This document shows positions 12,909-20,652 of a stretch of DNA of 35,889 bases, piece by piece. This DNA is from a virus: IMG/VR virus record IMGVR_UViG_3300017917_002221, positions 1 to 35,889 of that record. One strand, given 5' to 3'. The notes below the pieces were generated by a model. The model was not told the DNA's origin and made no database searches. It was given only the letters and a program-made list of their open reading frames with translations. Each line of letters begins with the position of its first letter. Position 1 is the stretch's first letter. The position numbers and the translations under genes are program-made.

Positions 12909-13248
12909 CTTCAATATTAGAAAACGATTAGAAGTGAGTAAACATTTGGGAATGGACACAGAGAAACGATTACAACAATATCAAGTGTACGATGATAATG
13001 TTTACCAAAGGCGGGTAGTGCATAGATTCAGTATGGGCGATGTAGATGATGTTGAAATTTATATCGCCGGACCAATTTATGATTGGCAACAAACGGATCA
13101 TGGAAAATGGGTAATGAAACACGGGCGAGATCCGCAGTACCATGTCAATGCTGACCCAGTTACTTACGGATACCAAGTTATGATCACAGCACACATTACG
13201 CCCAAAAGATGGACGGAGTATGTGCTTAGGGGATGGTACACTGGTTGA
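12874..13248 (+). CDS. hypothetical phage protein (124 aa)
   Basis: A 124-aa protein with beta-prone stretches (DVEIYIAGPIYDWQ, YGYQVMITAHITPKRW). No family recognised. ATG 12874 has GAGGAG upstream and lies 35 nt inside the nucleotidase gene. A sigma70 promoter for the next gene begins right at its end. Confidence 0.7.
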   Translation: MALSTSPTQFPNFNIRKRLEVSKHLGMDTEKRLQQYQVYDDNVYQRRVVHRFSMGDVDDVEIYIAGPIYDWQQTDHGKWVMKHGRDPQYHVNADPVTYGYQVMITAHITPKRWTEYVLRGWYTG

Positions 13249-13273
13249 CTGACTATTATAGATACAGTATAAT
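13245..13273 (+). promoter_or_regulatory. sigma70 promoter giving a near-leaderless transcript
   Basis: TTGACT (13245-13250), 17-nt spacer, TATAAT (13268-13273), then 5 nt to ATG 13279. Transcription would start at or one base into the start codon. Confidence 0.85.
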
Positions 13274-13278
13274 TAGGC

Positions 13279-13746
13279 ATGAGCAAAACAATCTTCTACA
13301 AAAAAGTTGGTCGTCGCTATGTTCCTGTAGCAGAGTATGACAACGAGTATTTGGACAGCTTTCCAAAAGGCAACCATTTGGTTATGTGTTACCCTGGCGG
13401 GTCTAGCCGTAGGTTTAACATTGATCCTGCTTATGCGCCGATGATTGCAGCCGGCCGTGTTGCCGAAGATGCTATCAGCAAACACATTATGGAAACATCC
13501 AAATTGCGTGTTCCAGAACGTGATCGTAAACAACTTACAGAGGAACAACGCAACGCCTGGGAAGCATTCAGTAAAGCCATGGGCAAGGAAGTATATGCGC
13601 TCGAATATTGTTCTTATAGAGAAGCCGCCGAAGAAGGTGTCAAGGCTATGATGGACGAAGCAGAAAAACTTTTATCCAACCCTACAGTTCGTAAGAGCTT
13701 TGAAAAGTTCCTAATGATCTGTGAACTCACTAAGGAAAATAAATGA
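13279..13746 (+). CDS. phage protein with NPTVRKSF tail (155 aa)
   Basis: Helical C-terminal half; the end (NPTVRKSFEKFLMICELTKE) matches the NPAVxKAW tails of the genes at 6550 and 7005. The N-terminal half (TIFYKKVGRRYVPVAEYD) is beta-prone. There is no Shine-Dalgarno; the promoter lies 5 nt upstream. The stop overlaps the next ATG. Function unknown. Confidence 0.78.
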   Translation: MSKTIFYKKVGRRYVPVAEYDNEYLDSFPKGNHLVMCYPGGSSRRFNIDPAYAPMIAAGRVAEDAISKHIMETSKLRVPERDRKQLTEEQRNAWEAFSKAMGKEVYALEYCSYREAAEEGVKAMMDEAEKLLSNPTVRKSFEKFLMICELTKENK

Positions 13747-14003
13747 AAGACTTTTGGTTGTTTGTCAAATGGCAGTACGCAAAACTAGAATTTTGGCAAA
13801 AGGTGTTTCTGGTAAACTTTTTTGTGCTAGGGTTTACAGCCGCACGTACAGATGAAGTTTCAAAATATATCTTTATGTTTACAGTTATGGTACCATTTTT
13901 GTATATGATCAAGTGGTTCGTAATTGATTCGATTAGAGATAACTGGAAGAAGTTTAAAGAACAGAAAGCTAATCTGTTCAACACTATTAAGGAAGGAAAA
14001 TAA
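13743..14003 (+). CDS. hypothetical membrane protein (86 aa)
   Basis: Two hydrophobic helices (about residues 18-35 and 43-62: VFLVNFFVLGF, FMFTVMVPFLYMI) flanked by aromatic-basic ends; both termini probably cytoplasmic. ATGA overlap with the previous gene. Function unknown. Confidence 0.7.
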   Translation: MKDFWLFVKWQYAKLEFWQKVFLVNFFVLGFTAARTDEVSKYIFMFTVMVPFLYMIKWFVIDSIRDNWKKFKEQKANLFNTIKEGK

Positions 14004-14004
14004 A

Positions 14005-14211
14005 ATGCAAGTTAGAGTAACTGAAGATGCAGAAGAATTTGGTAAATGCGGTTGCGGCCGTAGCCCAACTGGTAAGTGTATTGGATTACACTCATTAAGC
14101 GAACAGCAATGGATCGAAGGTAAAACACAAATCCTTGCTAACATTGCCATGGGACGCGGGAAGATTGGTATTGAAAAGCCAGTAGGGGAGCCAGACGATG
14201 AAGTGGTTTGA
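14005..14211 (+). CDS. small CDGSH-like Cys-His motif protein (68 aa)
   Basis: Residues 15-29 read CGCGRSPTGKCIGLH: three Cys and one His in the order C-x-C...C-x3-H. This is close to the CDGSH iron-sulfur motif, but one residue shorter between Ser and the third Cys and without the D-G pair, so zinc binding is equally possible. AAGGAAA precedes ATG 14005. Similar small proteins occur in bacteria and phages. Confidence 0.68.
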   Translation: MQVRVTEDAEEFGKCGCGRSPTGKCIGLHSLSEQQWIEGKTQILANIAMGRGKIGIEKPVGEPDDEVV

Positions 14212-14524
14212 TCGTTGGCTTTATGGTAAAATTCGCGACATGTGGGATAACAAACACAAGTACGAAGAAGAAACAAAGTATGCAAATCAAATTATAGGAT
14301 CTAAAGGATTACAAATGGGAACAGCAATGGTAGAGCGCGGTCGTGCAGAAGGCGAAGATCGTATCAGTTTTGAGCTTAGTGCCGCTGTCGGTGGCCGCAT
14401 TCTAAATGTACGCAGATATCAGGAAAGGCTAGACAGGCATGAAAACCAAACCTATGTTATTCCCAGTGGAGAAGATGTAGGTGCTAGGGTGGCCAAAATT
14501 ATTAACTTGGAATTGATTAAATAA
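14198..14524 (+). CDS. conserved phage hypothetical protein (108 aa)
   Basis: Starts MKWFDRWLYGKIRDMWDN, a Trp-rich N-terminus I recall from T4-like phages; then a segment with SFELSAAVGGRILNVRRY. Unknown function. GGGGAG precedes ATG 14198; overlaps the previous gene by 14 nt. Confidence 0.75.
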   Translation: MKWFDRWLYGKIRDMWDNKHKYEEETKYANQIIGSKGLQMGTAMVERGRAEGEDRISFELSAAVGGRILNVRRYQERLDRHENQTYVIPSGEDVGARVAKIINLELIK

Positions 14525-14548
14525 CTTTACTCTATCAAGGAGACTAAA

Positions 14549-14908
14549 ATGGACTTTTTAGGTACGATAGTTATAGTAGCAATTTCGGTTTGGGCCGGAT
14601 GGCATTTCAGAGGCATAACTCTGCTGGCCAGATTTGCCAATGATCCGGACCACTTTATCAAACTGCTAGAGCAGATCAAAGAAATAAACAAAAAAGAAAA
14701 AACAGATCAAGACGAGCAGTCTTCTGGCACAGAGCTAAAAATTGAACGCCACGGTGATGTGCTTTACGCCTTTATCAAAGACACGGACCAATTTGTAGCA
14801 CAAGGTCCGGACTTGTCTAGTGTAATCGAACAAGCCCAAAAACGTTTCCCTGGCCGTAAGTTCTTTGGCTTAATTCCTCATGGCGATCCTGCCAAAGAGC
14901 TTGTATAA
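14549..14908 (+). CDS. membrane-anchored phage protein (119 aa)
   Basis: One N-terminal hydrophobic segment (residues 4-22, LGTIVIVAISVWAGW) followed by a charged linker and a compact domain with VLYAFIKDTDQFVAQG and RFPGRKFFGLIP. AAGGAG lies 6 nt before ATG 14549. Probably anchored in the inner membrane with the domain in the cytoplasm. Function unknown. Confidence 0.73.
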   Translation: MDFLGTIVIVAISVWAGWHFRGITLLARFANDPDHFIKLLEQIKEINKKEKTDQDEQSSGTELKIERHGDVLYAFIKDTDQFVAQGPDLSSVIEQAQKRFPGRKFFGLIPHGDPAKELV

Positions 14909-14928
14909 AACATCTAAATGTACTATAC

Positions 14929-14957
14929 TTGTTTTAGCTGTTTAATTACAGCATAAT
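14929..14957 (+). promoter_or_regulatory. sigma70 promoter with overlapping inverted repeat
   Basis: TTGTTT (14929-14934), 17-nt spacer, CATAAT (14952-14957). An inverted repeat GCTGT (14937-14941) and ACAGC (14948-14952) fills the spacer and touches the -10, a possible operator. Confidence 0.68.
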
Positions 14958-14978
14958 CTAATAAAAGAGGAAATTAAG

Positions 14979-15251
14979 ATGAAATTGTTTAATCCAGAAA
15001 CTAAGACTTACAAGGTTTTCAATGCACTTTACAACGGTGAAGCATTGACAGCATCGACCGCACAAAAGCGTTTTGGTGTCAAGAACCTAGCTGCTGAAGC
15101 AAGCCGCATCCGTGCAAATGGCTATGCTGTTTACGCAAACAGCCGCACAGCAGGTAACGGTGTTACTGTTACTGAGTATGTTATGGGTAAGCCTTCACGT
15201 GAAATCGTTGCTCTTGGCTACAAAGCTAAGGCAATGGGTATCACTCTCTAA
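14979..15251 (+). CDS. putative small winged-helix-like protein (90 aa)
   Basis: The 90-aa basic protein (YKVFNALYNGEALTASTAQK, then RFGVKNLAAEASRIRANGYA) reads like a helix-turn-helix: a helix, a turn, a putative recognition helix and a beta wing (VTVTEYVMGK). It is a stand-alone unit with its own promoter, a good Shine-Dalgarno (AGAGGAAA) and a strong terminator, so probably abundant. Could be a DNA-binding regulator or nucleoid-type protein; inference only. Confidence 0.72.
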   Translation: MKLFNPETKTYKVFNALYNGEALTASTAQKRFGVKNLAAEASRIRANGYAVYANSRTAGNGVTVTEYVMGKPSREIVALGYKAKAMGITL

Positions 15252-15260
15252 TTAAGAGAA

Positions 15261-15274
15261 GGTTAGGCCTAACC
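15261..15274. repeat. perfect 14-bp palindrome
   Basis: GGTTAGGCCTAACC lies between the stop of the gene at 14979-15251 and its terminator. No loop; may be a protein-binding site or stabilise the mRNA end. Confidence 0.7.
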
Positions 15275-15275
15275 A

Positions 15276-15304
15276 AAAAGCCCAGTACTCCTGGGCTTTT
15301 TTTA
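15276..15304 (+). terminator. strong rho-independent terminator
   Basis: AAAAGCCCAG (15276-15285) pairs with CTGGGCTTTT (15291-15300) around TACTC, and the T run continues to 15303. Ends the transcript of the gene at 14979-15251. Confidence 0.92.
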
Positions 15305-15314
15305 TAACTACAAT

Positions 15315-15605
15315 ATGATAGATAAAATTTTTAAACCTACTATAGATTGGATCAAAGATGATTGGCAGTCTCATCCTTTCCGCTTTTTTGTTGAGTGTCT
15401 TGCTTGGGCTATCAGTATCGGTTGTAGCATCACTATGGCCGCTACAGTACCCAATCCGCCGCTTCTGGTACTTTATCCTATTTGGATTGCTGGCTGTGCC
15501 ATGTATGCTTGGGCTGCTTATACTAGGAAATCGTTTGGGATGTTGGCTAACTACCTCTTGCTGACCACCATAGACACTATTGGATTAATTAGGATGCTGG
15601 CATGA
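15315..15605 (+). CDS. hypothetical membrane protein (96 aa)
   Basis: Three hydrophobic segments (about residues 24-43, 48-66 and 77-94) after an amphipathic start (MIDKIFKPTIDWIKDDW). Unknown function; similar three-helix proteins occur in aquatic T4-like phages. No Shine-Dalgarno; it lies directly after the terminator. The stop overlaps the next ATG. Confidence 0.72.
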   Translation: MIDKIFKPTIDWIKDDWQSHPFRFFVECLAWAISIGCSITMAATVPNPPLLVLYPIWIAGCAMYAWAAYTRKSFGMLANYLLLTTIDTIGLIRMLA

Positions 15606-15778
15606 AGTTAAATCAGTTATACAGCAGTTATAACGGAGTAATCTTTAAAATCAAAGGAGTCTACACCAAAGACGACGAAAGCGATCCTTGGGTAGATTAT
15701 GTAAACACACAGACAGGACAAGAATATTCTTGCAGACAAGAAGCCTTCTTGGCTCGATTTTCGAAACTGCCAGAATAA
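15602..15778 (+). CDS. hypothetical small phage protein (58 aa)
   Basis: A 58-aa beta-prone protein (MKLNQLYSSYNGVIFKIKGV, ending FLARFSKLPE). ATGA overlap with the membrane protein gene. Function unknown; size and context suggest it is real. Confidence 0.65.
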   Translation: MKLNQLYSSYNGVIFKIKGVYTKDDESDPWVDYVNTQTGQEYSCRQEAFLARFSKLPE

Positions 15779-15788
15779 AAAATAATCA

Positions 15789-16937
15789 ATGAGTGGTTGG
15801 AAAGATTATTACCAAGACATTTGCAAGGAATGGAATTATTCTCCTAGCCAAGATATAAACACAGGCTATGAAGATGTAATGGATCGTTTGATTGCCTGTT
15901 CAAAACAAGAATGGCTCAGTAGGGACGAACTAGGTCGACAGCAACTTCAGCAAGAAGTCTTTGATATCTATAGAAACAAAGATATACTACCAATATTCTA
16001 TTACAGCTCCTCTGGCTGTGAAGAAGAAATACGCACAGTTAATCAGCAACACACAGAAGTTCGCAACGGACGTATTAGTGTAGGTGCTACAGGCGGATTA
16101 AGTTTCTGTCGTTTTTGGTTTCCTAATATGCAAGAAGCTTATACATTGGGCGCCAAAAATGTTAGCCTAGACAGCAGATTTCACAACGATGCCAAATTAA
16201 AACGTGCAATCAAAATCTGTTACGAACACAGAGATGAAGGCGACAAAGCAGTCATTCCGCAAAACATTCGCCGTGCATTAGAGCTAGTAAACGGCGGCAC
16301 AATACAAAACTTTAAACCATTAAATGCCAAAGCCATTTGGGAATACATCTGTCCTACCATGTGGGGTCGTGTACTAGACTTTAGTAGTGGCTACGGTGGC
16401 CGCATGATTGGTGCTATGACTAGTAACATGCGATATCATTACACAGGCATAGATCCAAATACCAAAACATACAATGGATTAGTTGCTTTAGGCGACCTAA
16501 TAAATCAAACTGTAGGTACTACTTACGAAATGCATCATACAGTCAGTGAAGAGTTTGTTCCAGAGCCTAGTAGCTATGATGCAGCTTTTAGCAGTCCTCC
16601 TTATTTTAATCTAGAAACTTACTGTGACGAACCAACACAATGTATGGTCCGATGTGATAACATGGATGCGTGGTTTGAACTATACGTAGAACCTACGCTA
16701 AAGATGTTACACAAAGGACTGGACACGGGTGGAATCTACGCTGTCAACATAGCGGACTATCGTGTCAACAAAGATCAATTCAAAATTGTAGATCGTTGGT
16801 TAGAGCTGTCCAAAAAGTGTGGATTCGAATATCAAGAAACAGTCCAAATGATGCTGAATACCCGTCCGGGTGTAGGCAATGGAAAAATGAACAAAGTAGA
16901 AAAGTTCGAGGGCATATATATCTTTAAACGAGCTTGA
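15789..16937 (+). CDS. DNA amino-methyltransferase (SPPY type)
   Basis: The 382-aa protein has the AdoMet-binding loop VLDFSSGYGGR (residues 195-205, motif I) and the catalytic SSPPYFNLE (268-276, motif IV). Motif I before motif IV with an SPPY centre indicates an N4-cytosine or N6-adenine DNA methyltransferase. About 190 residues precede motif I and may hold target recognition. It may protect phage DNA from host restriction. No cognate endonuclease is adjacent; the DGQHR and HNH genes follow under a separate promoter. No Shine-Dalgarno is visible. Confidence 0.83.
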   Translation: MSGWKDYYQDICKEWNYSPSQDINTGYEDVMDRLIACSKQEWLSRDELGRQQLQQEVFDIYRNKDILPIFYYSSSGCEEEIRTVNQQHTEVRNGRISVGATGGLSFCRFWFPNMQEAYTLGAKNVSLDSRFHNDAKLKRAIKICYEHRDEGDKAVIPQNIRRALELVNGGTIQNFKPLNAKAIWEYICPTMWGRVLDFSSGYGGRMIGAMTSNMRYHYTGIDPNTKTYNGLVALGDLINQTVGTTYEMHHTVSEEFVPEPSSYDAAFSSPPYFNLETYCDEPTQCMVRCDNMDAWFELYVEPTLKMLHKGLDTGGIYAVNIADYRVNKDQFKIVDRWLELSKKCGFEYQETVQMMLNTRPGVGNGKMNKVEKFEGIYIFKRA

Positions 16938-16962
16938 CACTCGAACCGTTTTGTCGTATAAT
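16934..16962 (+). promoter_or_regulatory. perfect consensus sigma70 promoter
   Basis: TTGACA (16934-16939), 17-nt spacer, TATAAT (16957-16962). Its strength points to early transcription of the DGQHR and HNH genes. Confidence 0.9.
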
Positions 16963-16992
16963 TTAACTATTGTAACAACATAGAAAGTTCGT

Positions 16993-18129
16993 ATGACACA
17001 GATAGTCAAACCTCGTTCACACGCTGACATAGTAAATTCTCAATTTACCAAAAGTAAAAGTCATTATGTAAGTTTACCTGAACGTCTTAAAAATACAGTA
17101 GACGGTGTTGAATGGAAACAAGCTCTGCTGGCTGATGCTAAAGAATACTTTAAGGCTAGATTCCAAACACTGAAAAAATGGTCCAGCGTTACACTCTGTC
17201 GTAGCGAAATGGCTTTCATGTCTAAGATCGAAATTGACGTAACACTACAACGTCTTTTTGATATTGAACACGCCTGTAATATTATAGACCATTTTAAAAA
17301 TATTATGGTCATGCCTATCTGTGTATATGTAGACCCGGATCGTCCGGGCAAATACATCTGTTGGGACGGGCAGCATACTGCTATAGTACTATATATTATA
17401 GCCTGTGAAGTATTGGGCGAAGACATTGACAAAGTTAAAATTCCAATTGTAATCTATCCTAGTTCAATGAAAGCCGAAATGCGCGAGTGTTTTATTAACC
17501 TCAACGGCGAAGGCAAAAAGCAACTAGACAACATCGATAAGGTACACCAAAAGATCTACGGTGTTCGTACTGACGGTAGTACAAATCCTGAATGGGTATT
17601 GATTGAAGAAAAACAACAGGCACTGGAACAAAATGGAATCTTCCTAACACACCCTAAGTTTGGCGATACTGACCAACCAGGTGCGTATACTCGTTTAGAC
17701 GAGTTCCTTGACAATCACTATGAGTTGGCAATCACACAACAGTTTGCCAAACTGTTTAATAAAGTCTGTGGTGCAAGTCGTCCTGTACAGCCTAAGGAGA
17801 GTTGGATGTTCTACGAGTACCTGCGACTGTGTAAGGTCAGTAAAATTACAGTTGACGATGCTTACATCGTTGCCCTGTCTAGAAGTCTGCGTGTTCACAA
17901 AAACGATTTTAACGCAACTAAACTATTTGACCGAGCCAAGACCAGCTACCAGGAATGGTTCCGCCAGAACAAACCTAACCCAGACGGAACACTTTGGGGC
18001 ATTACCTACAGTGAACGTCCAATCGGCCTTACTTTTTTAATTGCACAGATTAAAAAGAATATGCCGGCTGGCTTTGCAGTTCCTAAGTACAACAGCAACT
18101 GGGCTCCGTTGTCTACAGATTTGTTCTAA
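16993..18129 (+). CDS. DGQHR-domain / ParB-like protein
   Basis: The 378-aa protein contains YICWDGQHTAIVLYI (residues 121-135) and later ECFINLNGEGKKQLDN, the hallmark pair of DGQHR-domain proteins (DndB-related and ParB/Srx-like fold). DndB-type proteins regulate DNA phosphorothioation; others are ParB-like nucleotide-binding proteins. Which applies is unknown. It starts at ATG 16993, about 30 nt after a perfect promoter, and is followed after 1 nt by an HNH gene, so the pair is probably an early host-takeover or DNA-processing unit. Confidence 0.72.
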   Translation: MTQIVKPRSHADIVNSQFTKSKSHYVSLPERLKNTVDGVEWKQALLADAKEYFKARFQTLKKWSSVTLCRSEMAFMSKIEIDVTLQRLFDIEHACNIIDHFKNIMVMPICVYVDPDRPGKYICWDGQHTAIVLYIIACEVLGEDIDKVKIPIVIYPSSMKAEMRECFINLNGEGKKQLDNIDKVHQKIYGVRTDGSTNPEWVLIEEKQQALEQNGIFLTHPKFGDTDQPGAYTRLDEFLDNHYELAITQQFAKLFNKVCGASRPVQPKESWMFYEYLRLCKVSKITVDDAYIVALSRSLRVHKNDFNATKLFDRAKTSYQEWFRQNKPNPDGTLWGITYSERPIGLTFLIAQIKKNMPAGFAVPKYNSNWAPLSTDLF

Positions 18130-18130
18130 T

Positions 18131-18613
18131 ATGAAACGAATTACTCTACTGACCAAAGCAGACCTTAAACGCAAGTCTGGTACAAAACTCAAAGAGCAAA
18201 TTGAACACAAGCTCACTTGCAAACTAGAGTTTTGTAACAAGCCCTTAACTATGTTTGAAGGTCCGGGTGCAAAACATCTCTGCGAAGAACATCAACTGCA
18301 ACAAAGAGAGTTTGGCGGTCCTGGACGCATTGATCGCCCTTGGACATTTAGCAGAGAGTGGGCTTGCCATTGGTGTGGATATAGTCCTAAAGACGATCCG
18401 TTCTTCGACAATCCCCCAATTCCGTTTGACAACGAAATACATAAAAATCAAGTAATGCGCAGCACACTAATCGGCGACCACTTGATTCGTAAAGTAGAAG
18501 GCGGAGGCCACGGTAAAGACAATGTACAGACATTGTGCCAGACTTGTAACAGCAAAAAGACTGCCTTGTTTAAAGACTTCGTAAAAACAAGCACAGAAGT
18601 AGCACCTCAATAA
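18131..18613 (+). CDS. HNH endonuclease (160 aa)
   Basis: Two zinc-type Cys pairs (CHWCGYSP and LCQTCNSKK) bracket GDHLIRKVEGGGHGKDNVQT, giving the H..N..H layout of HNH nucleases (DH, then N, then C-N-x-x-K). An N-terminal Cys region (CKLEFCNKP, CEEH) may bind another zinc. ATG 18131 directly follows the DGQHR gene; longer frames overlap it. Role (homing, restriction or host DNA cleavage) cannot be told. Confidence 0.82.
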   Translation: MKRITLLTKADLKRKSGTKLKEQIEHKLTCKLEFCNKPLTMFEGPGAKHLCEEHQLQQREFGGPGRIDRPWTFSREWACHWCGYSPKDDPFFDNPPIPFDNEIHKNQVMRSTLIGDHLIRKVEGGGHGKDNVQTLCQTCNSKKTALFKDFVKTSTEVAPQ

Positions 18614-18616
18614 ATA
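18611..18616 (+). promoter_or_regulatory. T4-type late promoter, leaderless spacing
   Basis: AATAAATA ends 5 nt before ATG 18622 (TAAATAGTTTCATG). In T4 the transcript starts about 6 nt past the element, that is at the A of ATG. The 14-nt string recurs identically at 21844-21857. Confidence 0.8.
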
Positions 18617-18621
18617 GTTTC

Positions 18622-19440
18622 ATGAAAGTCCTAGTAACAGGCCACGAAGGGTTCATTGGCAGGAATATGACTGCGTGGCTACATCAAGAAGAAGGTTGGC
18701 AAGTTGATGGGTGGGAATATGATCCTACAGACTTGCCCGATGTTTCAAATTACGATTGGGTAATACACCTAGGTGCTATTGCCGACATGACAGAAACAGA
18801 TGTAGATCTAGTTATGAAACAGAACTACGAGTTTAGTCAGTGGCTGTTTAACGAATGTAATCATCATGGAACACATTTACAATATGCCAGTTCAAGTTCA
18901 GTCTATGGAGACACCAAGGACTTTAGTGAACACGCTGCTTGTCATCCACAGACTCCTTATGCGTGGAGCAAGTATCTATTTGATCGGTGGGTGTTTCAAC
19001 AAAAGATTAGTATAATGGTGCAAGGGTTCCGTTACTTTAATGTATACGGAAAATGGATGCACTTAAGAGGCCGCAGAGCCAATGCCATACACAAGTGGCG
19101 CGAGCAGGCCCGCAAAGAAGGCAAAATTACTGTATGGGAGAACGCAGAACATATTCGTCGTGATTGGACTTGGGTAGGCGATGTATGCCGTCTTCACATT
19201 GACTTCATTAAACAAGTTAATGGATCTGGAATATGGAATGTTGGTAGCGGGCTTGCCCATAGCTTTTTAGACATTGCAGAAGAAATAGCAGAACAAGAAG
19301 GCGTTCCTATAGAATTTGTTTCCGTCCCTGAAGCAGAACTTACCCGCTTTAGACATGCAACTAAAGCAGATTTAACTAATCTTAAAGCTACTATTGGTAA
19401 ACGTAAATGGCTCAATGTATTTGAATTCCTAGCCCAGTAA
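18622..19440 (+). CDS. NAD-dependent nucleotide-sugar epimerase/dehydratase
   Basis: An extended short-chain dehydrogenase: VTGHEGFIG (residues 5-13, NAD-binding G-x-x-G-x-x-G), SSSSVYG (catalytic Ser area) and TPYAWSK (Tyr113, Lys117). RYFNVYGKW and RRDWTWVGDV resemble ADP-glyceromanno-heptose 6-epimerase and related sugar epimerases, so it may act on host LPS precursors. At 272 aa it is shorter than most (300+). It is late-expressed without a Shine-Dalgarno. Substrate unknown. Confidence 0.83.
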   Translation: MKVLVTGHEGFIGRNMTAWLHQEEGWQVDGWEYDPTDLPDVSNYDWVIHLGAIADMTETDVDLVMKQNYEFSQWLFNECNHHGTHLQYASSSSVYGDTKDFSEHAACHPQTPYAWSKYLFDRWVFQQKISIMVQGFRYFNVYGKWMHLRGRRANAIHKWREQARKEGKITVWENAEHIRRDWTWVGDVCRLHIDFIKQVNGSGIWNVGSGLAHSFLDIAEEIAEQEGVPIEFVSVPEAELTRFRHATKADLTNLKATIGKRKWLNVFEFLAQ

Positions 19441-19444
19441 TGCG

Positions 19445-19452
19445 TATAAATA
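19445..19452 (+). promoter_or_regulatory. T4-type late promoter TATAAATA
   Basis: Perfect TATAAATA followed by a 24-nt leader with GCAGGAG before ATG 19477. Confidence 0.85.
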
Positions 19453-19476
19453 TAATACTATCTGGGCAGGAGTATT

Positions 19477-20652
19477 ATGAGAGCAAAAGACATACTTAAT
19501 GAAGACTGGCAAAAAGTCAACAAGAGCGACAAAACAGACGGCATGAGTAGCAAGGCTGTAAAAGCCTATCGCAGAGAAAATCCAGGGTCTAAGCTAAAGA
19601 CAGCAGTAACTACCAAACCCAGCAAACTAAAGAAAGGATCTAAAAGCGCCAAGCGTCGCAAGAGCTTTTGTGCTAGAATGAGCGGAATGAAGAAAGCCCA
19701 TGCGAGTGCAAAAACCAAGCGAGATCCCGATAGTCCAATCAATAAAGCCCTGCGTCGTTGGAACTGCGAAAGTGTTGAGCAAAGTATTGAGCAGTTAGAA
19801 CAACAACTAAACGAAGCAAAGAAAAAGACTCTAAAGAACAGTAACCCATGTTGGAAGGGTTACCATCCTGTAGGCACAAAGAAGAAAGCTGGCCGTACAG
19901 TGCCTAACTGTGTTCCTAACGAAAGCATAGAAGAAGCTGCCAGTGCTGCACAACAGGCTGCTATTGCAATTTCAATGAAGAAAGCAGGCAAGAAACCTAA
20001 AAAAAAAGTAAGTGAAGATTATTGCGATTCTTGTGATAGTGTAATCACTAAACAACCGCATGTCTGTCCTGGTACAGAAACATCTATAAACGAATACGGT
20101 GATACAGCTAAAGGTCAGAAGATGTTAACCAAGGTTCAGAAACGTGCTGTAGATAGAGTAACTTCTAAAAAGGCAGACACTGATCCAGCATACGCAAAGA
20201 AAAATAAAGAAACTGCCGATCGTGCTTGGGACAGAATGTCGGATAAAGATGTGTCAGAAGGTAAGACACAAAAACAAGAACCCCCAAAGCCACGTAACTT
20301 CGTAGCTAAGAATGCAATCAATACTGGCGCAGGCGCACACAAAGATAAGAAGAAAGAACAAAAGCAAGGCAATGTTAAACACAAAGGCAAGATGATGGAT
20401 CTTGCTGAAATGGAAGAAGTGTTAGAACGTGCTAGTCGTCAATTATGCAAAAGCTCAAAGCCAGATGATGATTTAGGAGCCAGTAACTTAGCTTCCTGCA
20501 AGTCACAAGGTTACAGAGCTCGCGATGGCGAAAAAAGTCATTTAATTACTGCTGGCAAGCGTAAAGTAAGAGTTAAAGTAGGCGGGAAGAAGATCAAAGG
20601 AAAAAAGTACGGCGGACCTTTACCTGATTACGGAACACGCAAAGGTCAATAA
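19477..20652 (+). CDS. Lys-rich modular protein with capsid-tag-like N-terminus
   Basis: The 391-aa, strongly basic protein starts MRAKDILNED, a tag shared with other late proteins and ending in L-N-E like a T4 prohead-protease site. Then come short blocks seen in other phage proteins: YRRENPGSKLKTAVTTKP (31-48) and KSFCARMSGMKK (62-73; this part resembles DUF6321, from memory), NPCWKGYHPVGTKKK (123-137), a CDSC...C zinc-type stretch (183-197) and LGASNLASCKSQGYRARDG (333-351). It may bind DNA inside the capsid. Function is otherwise unknown. Confidence 0.78.
   Translation: MRAKDILNEDWQKVNKSDKTDGMSSKAVKAYRRENPGSKLKTAVTTKPSKLKKGSKSAKRRKSFCARMSGMKKAHASAKTKRDPDSPINKALRRWNCESVEQSIEQLEQQLNEAKKKTLKNSNPCWKGYHPVGTKKKAGRTVPNCVPNESIEEAASAAQQAAIAISMKKAGKKPKKKVSEDYCDSCDSVITKQPHVCPGTETSINEYGDTAKGQKMLTKVQKRAVDRVTSKKADTDPAYAKKNKETADRAWDRMSDKDVSEGKTQKQEPPKPRNFVAKNAINTGAGAHKDKKKEQKQGNVKHKGKMMDLAEMEEVLERASRQLCKSSKPDDDLGASNLASCKSQGYRARDGEKSHLITAGKRKVRVKVGGKKIKGKKYGGPLPDYGTRKGQ

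Noticed and set aside
13860-14285. Leftward 141-codon open frame
   Set aside because: It lies opposite three genes with good starts and overlaps, and its sequence is low in typical protein features.
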